Positions 54,705-56,857 of a DNA stretch of 56,857 nucleotides are shown here, one piece after another; position 1 is the stretch's first letter; each line of letters starts with the position of its first letter. The notes under the pieces are model-generated. The model made no database searches and had not been told where the DNA came from. It saw only the letters and a list, made by a program, of their open reading frames with translations. The stretch is from ChocPot-Mid sp043804925. GTDB lineage: Bacteria; Bacteroidota; Ignavibacteria; Kapaibacteriales; UBA2268. The stretch is from assembly GCA_043804925.1 (NCBI GenBank), contig JAZDIP010000107.1, positions 1 through 56,857 of the forward strand, written 5' to 3'. The position numbers and the translations under genes were made by a program.

Positions 54705-55487
54705 TTAATAATTAGTTAATTCCTTTTCCCTTAGCTTAATATTTAAGCATGAAAGGAAAATAGGATAATTTTTAAGGTAATCCTCTTTGCTAAACTCTTT
54801 TGTAGCAAAGTCGCCAGTTTCTTTGTTAAAGTGTAGGATCATCGCTTTATCAAAAGATTTTCCGGTTTCTTCTTCGTAAGCTAACTGATAAGCACTAATT
54901 TGATAATACATATCAGTATAAATACCTTTGGAAGTTTTGTAATCAAGTAAGACAAGTTTTCCATCAATTTCTACAATAGCGTCTAAAATACCGACAAACT
55001 CATGTTCTTTGGAATAGACTAATCGTTCTGCTTCAATAAACTTAACATTGTTGGAATTATACCAGTCCAAAAAGCCGTTAATTCCATTAAGCACTCTTTC
55101 GTCTTCAATAGAGGATAAATCAGGGATTTCAGTTCCATTGATTTTAGCTTGTCCAAAATTTTCAGCGAATTCGTGAACTTGGCTACCAATACTCGCTGCT
55201 TCATCTTTCTTAACATTATGATGATTTTGTGCTTCCTCTAAAACTGGTATTAATTCTTCTACTGTAAACTGTTGCCCGGATTTTTCTTCAAGATATTGCC
55301 GGATAAAGCCAATATCTGTATTGACTGCCCAAGGGATTAAGGCTCGGCTCTTATCAATAATTCCTGTGATCGAGGTGACTGAAGGCAAATAACTTCTTTG
55401 TCCGCTTAATTTAAAGCGGTGGCTATCGGGATAAAAATCAATTTCTATTGCACCATTATATAATTGGTGGCTTTCTTTATTAGTCAT
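54705..55487 (-). CDS. PD-(D/E)XK exonuclease (RecB/Cas4-like)
   Basis: This 260-residue protein has the RecB-like nuclease motifs: H105 in GSQVHEFAENFG, acidic residues EAERLVYSKEHEFVGILDAI (D169), LLDYKTSKG (D182 and K184) and the QxxxY signature QISAYQLAY (Q196, Y200). Such enzymes resect double-stranded DNA ends in phage recombination. It is 10 bases upstream of the SSB-like gene and 4 bases downstream of the Sak4-like ATPase gene. All active-site residues look intact. Confidence 0.87.
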   Translation of the reverse strand: MTNKESHQLYNGAIEIDFYPDSHRFKLSGQRSYLPSVTSITGIIDKSRALIPWAVNTDIGFIRQYLEEKSGQQFTVEELIPVLEEAQNHHNVKKDEAASIGSQVHEFAENFGQAKINGTEIPDLSSIEDERVLNGINGFLDWYNSNNVKFIEAERLVYSKEHEFVGILDAIVEIDGKLVLLDYKTSKGIYTDMYYQISAYQLAYEEETGKSFDKAMILHFNKETGDFATKEFSKEDYLKNYPIFLSCLNIKLREKELTNY

Positions 55488-55491
55488 AAAA

Positions 55492-56334
55492 TTATTTACT
55501 AGAAGCTTTATTTAGCTTTTTTTGTAATTCAGCTTTTGAATTCGCTTGTACTTGTTTTGATTCTGCTCCCTTGGAAATTTCTTTTTCAATTTCATTTCTT
55601 TCTTTTTCTGTTCTGGAAATAACCGGTTTTTCTTTACTCCACTGATATTTTTCTGTTCCTTGACAAGCATTGACAATTTCGCCAAATCTTGGTGGGATTA
55701 CTTTGCCTAACTGACCTGTTCGGTCCTTTGCGACAAACTTGTCGCTACTTGGATCAACAAGTAAAACTCGCCTGCTTTCTTCGCCGTCATTAACAACAGT
55801 CATGTAAGCGACAATGTCAACCATATTCACTAAATCATCAGATAGTTTAGTTTCGACCTTTGGTCTCTTAACAAGTCGTCCTTCATCGTCCTTTTCTTCA
55901 ATATGAGCAACAATGATAATGTGCTTTCCAGTATCTCTCAAAACCTTGATGTAATCCCTTAATCTTGATTTAAGCCATCCCCAACCTGCCATTGTAGGAC
56001 TTCCGTCTTTTTGAACGAGTTTACTATCGTTCATAGCAATCATGTATCTTTTTAGTTTGTCCATTAATTCACCGATTGGATCAAGAATAATGGTTTCGTA
56101 TTTTTCGCTTTTAGCAAGGTCAAGGAATTCTTTCATGTCGCCCCATTTTTCAATTTGAGCAACATCCATATTAATCCCTCTCATGCCGAAATATTTTGAG
56201 CCGTTTTCACAATCTGCTAAAATCGGCTTTGGTGCTGTTGAAGAAAATGATGTTTTTCCTACTCCACCCTCACCATAAACTAACATGACAACAGATGGTT
56301 TAAATGTAGGAGTTTGTGTGTTTATTAACCTCAT
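55492..56334 (-). CDS. Sak4/RecA-like recombination ATPase (AAA_24)
   Basis: This 280-residue P-loop protein has Walker A GEGGVGKTS (residues 21-29), Walker B TIILDPIGE (81-89), HIIIVAHIEEKD (sensor-like strand) and a C-terminal lysine/glutamine-rich tail (SKQVQANSKAELQKKLNKASSK, partial). The fold and small size match AAA_24 proteins, including Sak4, a RecA-core protein that anneals single-stranded DNA with the help of SSB. Its placement with a PD-(D/E)XK nuclease and an SSB-like gene is the classic Sak4 neighbourhood. It is the first gene of the recombination operon after two small genes and the promoter at 56709. Confidence 0.82.
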   Translation of the reverse strand: MRLINTQTPTFKPSVVMLVYGEGGVGKTSFSSTAPKPILADCENGSKYFGMRGINMDVAQIEKWGDMKEFLDLAKSEKYETIILDPIGELMDKLKRYMIAMNDSKLVQKDGSPTMAGWGWLKSRLRDYIKVLRDTGKHIIIVAHIEEKDDEGRLVKRPKVETKLSDDLVNMVDIVAYMTVVNDGEESRRVLLVDPSSDKFVAKDRTGQLGKVIPPRFGEIVNACQGTEKYQWSKEKPVISRTEKERNEIEKEISKGAESKQVQANSKAELQKKLNKASSK

Positions 56335-56380
56335 AATTTTTTGATTAATTTATTAATTATATTAATCGACCTTTATATTT

Positions 56381-56506
56381 TTATTGAATAAAACTCATGA
56401 TTAAATAAACCGGAATAATTGAGATAAAGAAACCCACTAAAATCCTTGCGTAAAGTTTGTTTCTATGATGATCTCTGTTTTGTTTTTCTAATTGGAACAT
56501 TAACAT
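56381..56506 (-). CDS. 41-residue single-helix membrane peptide
   Basis: The peptide is a polar N-terminus (LMFQLEKQNRDHHRNKLYAR) and one membrane helix (ILVGFFISIIPVYLIMSFI). It lies between the ribbon-helix-helix gene and the Sak4-like ATPase gene, with small spacings, so it is probably a real early gene. No family; it might inhibit a host membrane system. Confidence 0.45.
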   Translation of the reverse strand: MLMFQLEKQNRDHHRNKLYARILVGFFISIIPVYLIMSFIQ

Positions 56507-56510
56507 ATTT

Positions 56511-56681
56511 TTATTTTTGATTTTGTTCGTCTAAAAACATTTGTAAAGCTTCACGGGCTGATTCAGAAATGGTTTGATTTTTACTTTGGGAATATCGCCA
56601 TAATTGAGCAAATAACTTTCTATCCATACGGACTTTGATCATTTCAATCTTGGGATTTTCCATTGTTTTAGGTCTGGTCAT
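56511..56681 (-). CDS. Ribbon-helix-helix early regulator
   Basis: This 56-residue protein has the CopG/Arc layout: strand IEMIKVRMD, helix A KLFAQLWRYSQSKNQ, turn, helix B ISESAREALQMFLDEQNQK. It is the first gene behind the strong early promoter 56709-56737, so it is well placed to repress or tune its own operon. No helix-turn-helix CI-type repressor was found in the window, so this small protein may be part of lysogeny control. An operator in the promoter was not identified with certainty. Confidence 0.65.
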   Translation of the reverse strand: MTRPKTMENPKIEMIKVRMDRKLFAQLWRYSQSKNQTISESAREALQMFLDEQNQK

Positions 56682-56708
56682 ATTTAGGTTTAATATTATT
56701 ACACTTCT

Positions 56709-56737
56709 ATTGTATCACACGAAACAAACAATGTCAA
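56709..56737 (-). promoter_or_regulatory. Consensus early promoter
   Basis: On the minus strand TTGACA, a 17-base spacer and TACAAT are nearly perfect sigma70 elements. They lie 28 bases before the ribbon-helix-helix gene and drive the recombination cassette. Confidence 0.88.
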
Positions 56738-56788
56738 TACCTTAAAATACTTAGGAAAAATGCAAATTATCAGGTTTATGAAAAAAGT

Positions 56789-56806
56789 GTTCCACAGTTA
56801 TCCACA
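56789..56806. other. DnaA box next to the early promoter
   Basis: A perfect DnaA box (TTATCCACA, 56798-56806) is directly preceded by TGTTCCACA (56789-56797), a degenerate tandem copy. The flanking DNA is very AT-rich up to the window edge. It may be part of an origin or of DnaA-linked regulation of early transcription. Confidence 0.5.
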
Positions 56807-56857
56807 GGAATTAATTTTGTTATGTTATATTTATATAATAATTTTGTTAATTAATTA

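Larger units (their letters stand above)
16318..56857. mobile_element. Integrated short-tailed prophage-like element, left part (continues beyond window)
   Basis: From the tRNA-Thr 3' end to the right edge, the gene content is that of a temperate phage: tyrosine integrase next to a tRNA, excisionase-like protein, ejection, tail, capsid, portal and terminase genes on the minus strand, a recombination cassette, and cargo genes. Tail tape-measure, tube and sheath genes are absent, whereas a head-tail adaptor, a beta-propeller tail protein and a transglycosylase-bearing ejection protein are present, so it is podovirus-like. The right attachment site was not seen; a repeat of the tRNA-Thr 3' segment should mark it outside the window. 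Host-like T9SS genes inside are treated as cargo. Confidence 0.88.

Noticed and set aside
1..56857. CRISPR array
   Set aside because: No series of equal direct repeats with unique spacers was seen; the only regular repeats are the 54-base coding repeats at 35479-36201.

Overview
The window looks like part of the chromosome of an AT-rich, Gram-negative member of the Bacteroidota / Ignavibacteriota / Kapabacteria group. The main evidence is several secreted proteins that end in a type IX secretion system (T9SS) C-terminal sorting domain of the form NP(N/S)P...Y...G(x)IYFIKL...V; no marker gene allows a firmer placement. About 16.3 kb of host DNA is followed by a large integrated element that runs off the right edge.

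Host region (1-16317): a soluble transhydrogenase (sthA), a glycosyltransferase, a methyltransferase, and then a dense toxin-antitoxin patch (two HicBA-type loci, one with a dead toxin; a RelE/YafQ-type pair; a PIN-domain pair; a DUF2283 protein). The patch is interleaved with T9SS-sorted beta-propeller proteins and carries a visible segmental duplication. After it come an ECF sigma factor with a membrane-anchored partner, a DUF393 thiol protein, a GH13 glucan enzyme, a DtxR-type regulator and a tRNA-Thr(CGU).

Integrated element (about 16318 to beyond 56857): a tyrosine integrase lies directly against the tRNA-Thr, so the tRNA is the likely attachment site; the other att site is not in view. 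Reading rightward, the element holds: (i) an integration/excision end with a divergent operator; (ii) a 758-base non-coding stretch with DnaA-like boxes, a sigma70-type promoter, a structured RNA whose 5' arm can pair with either of two partners (attenuator-like), and a divergent tRNA-Met(CAU); (iii) cargo: a membrane protein, a 2028-residue T9SS-secreted calcineurin-like phosphoesterase, a T9SS beta-propeller protein, an SSB-like protein on the opposite strand, and a DUF2188 gene behind a perfect CIRCE heat-shock operator; (iv) a short-tailed (podovirus-like) virion module on the minus strand: ejection proteins, fibre, beta-propeller tail protein, an 18-residue-repeat protein, head-tail adaptor, lysis genes, major capsid, scaffold, portal and both terminase subunits; (v) a DNA-handling module unusual for a tailed phage: a VirD4/HerA-type ATPase, a coiled-coil membrane protein, a winged-helix/nuclease-like protein resembling replication-relaxation proteins, a small transglycosylase and a catalytically degenerate primase-like protein, with three structured intergenic elements among them; (vi) a recombination module: DUF1064 nuclease, NinB-like protein, an SSB-like protein with an acidic tail, a PD-(D/E)XK exonuclease and a Sak4/RecA-like ATPase, all downstream of a consensus TTGACA-17-TACAAT promoter and a ribbon-helix-helix regulator.

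Working model (inference): a temperate short-tailed phage that recombines with a Sak4/exonuclease/SSB set, carries a conjugation-like DNA-motor cassette, and changes its lysogen by exporting large T9SS cargo and by a heat-shock-controlled small gene. No classical CI-like repressor is seen. All functional calls rest on motif reading by eye; no database search was run.
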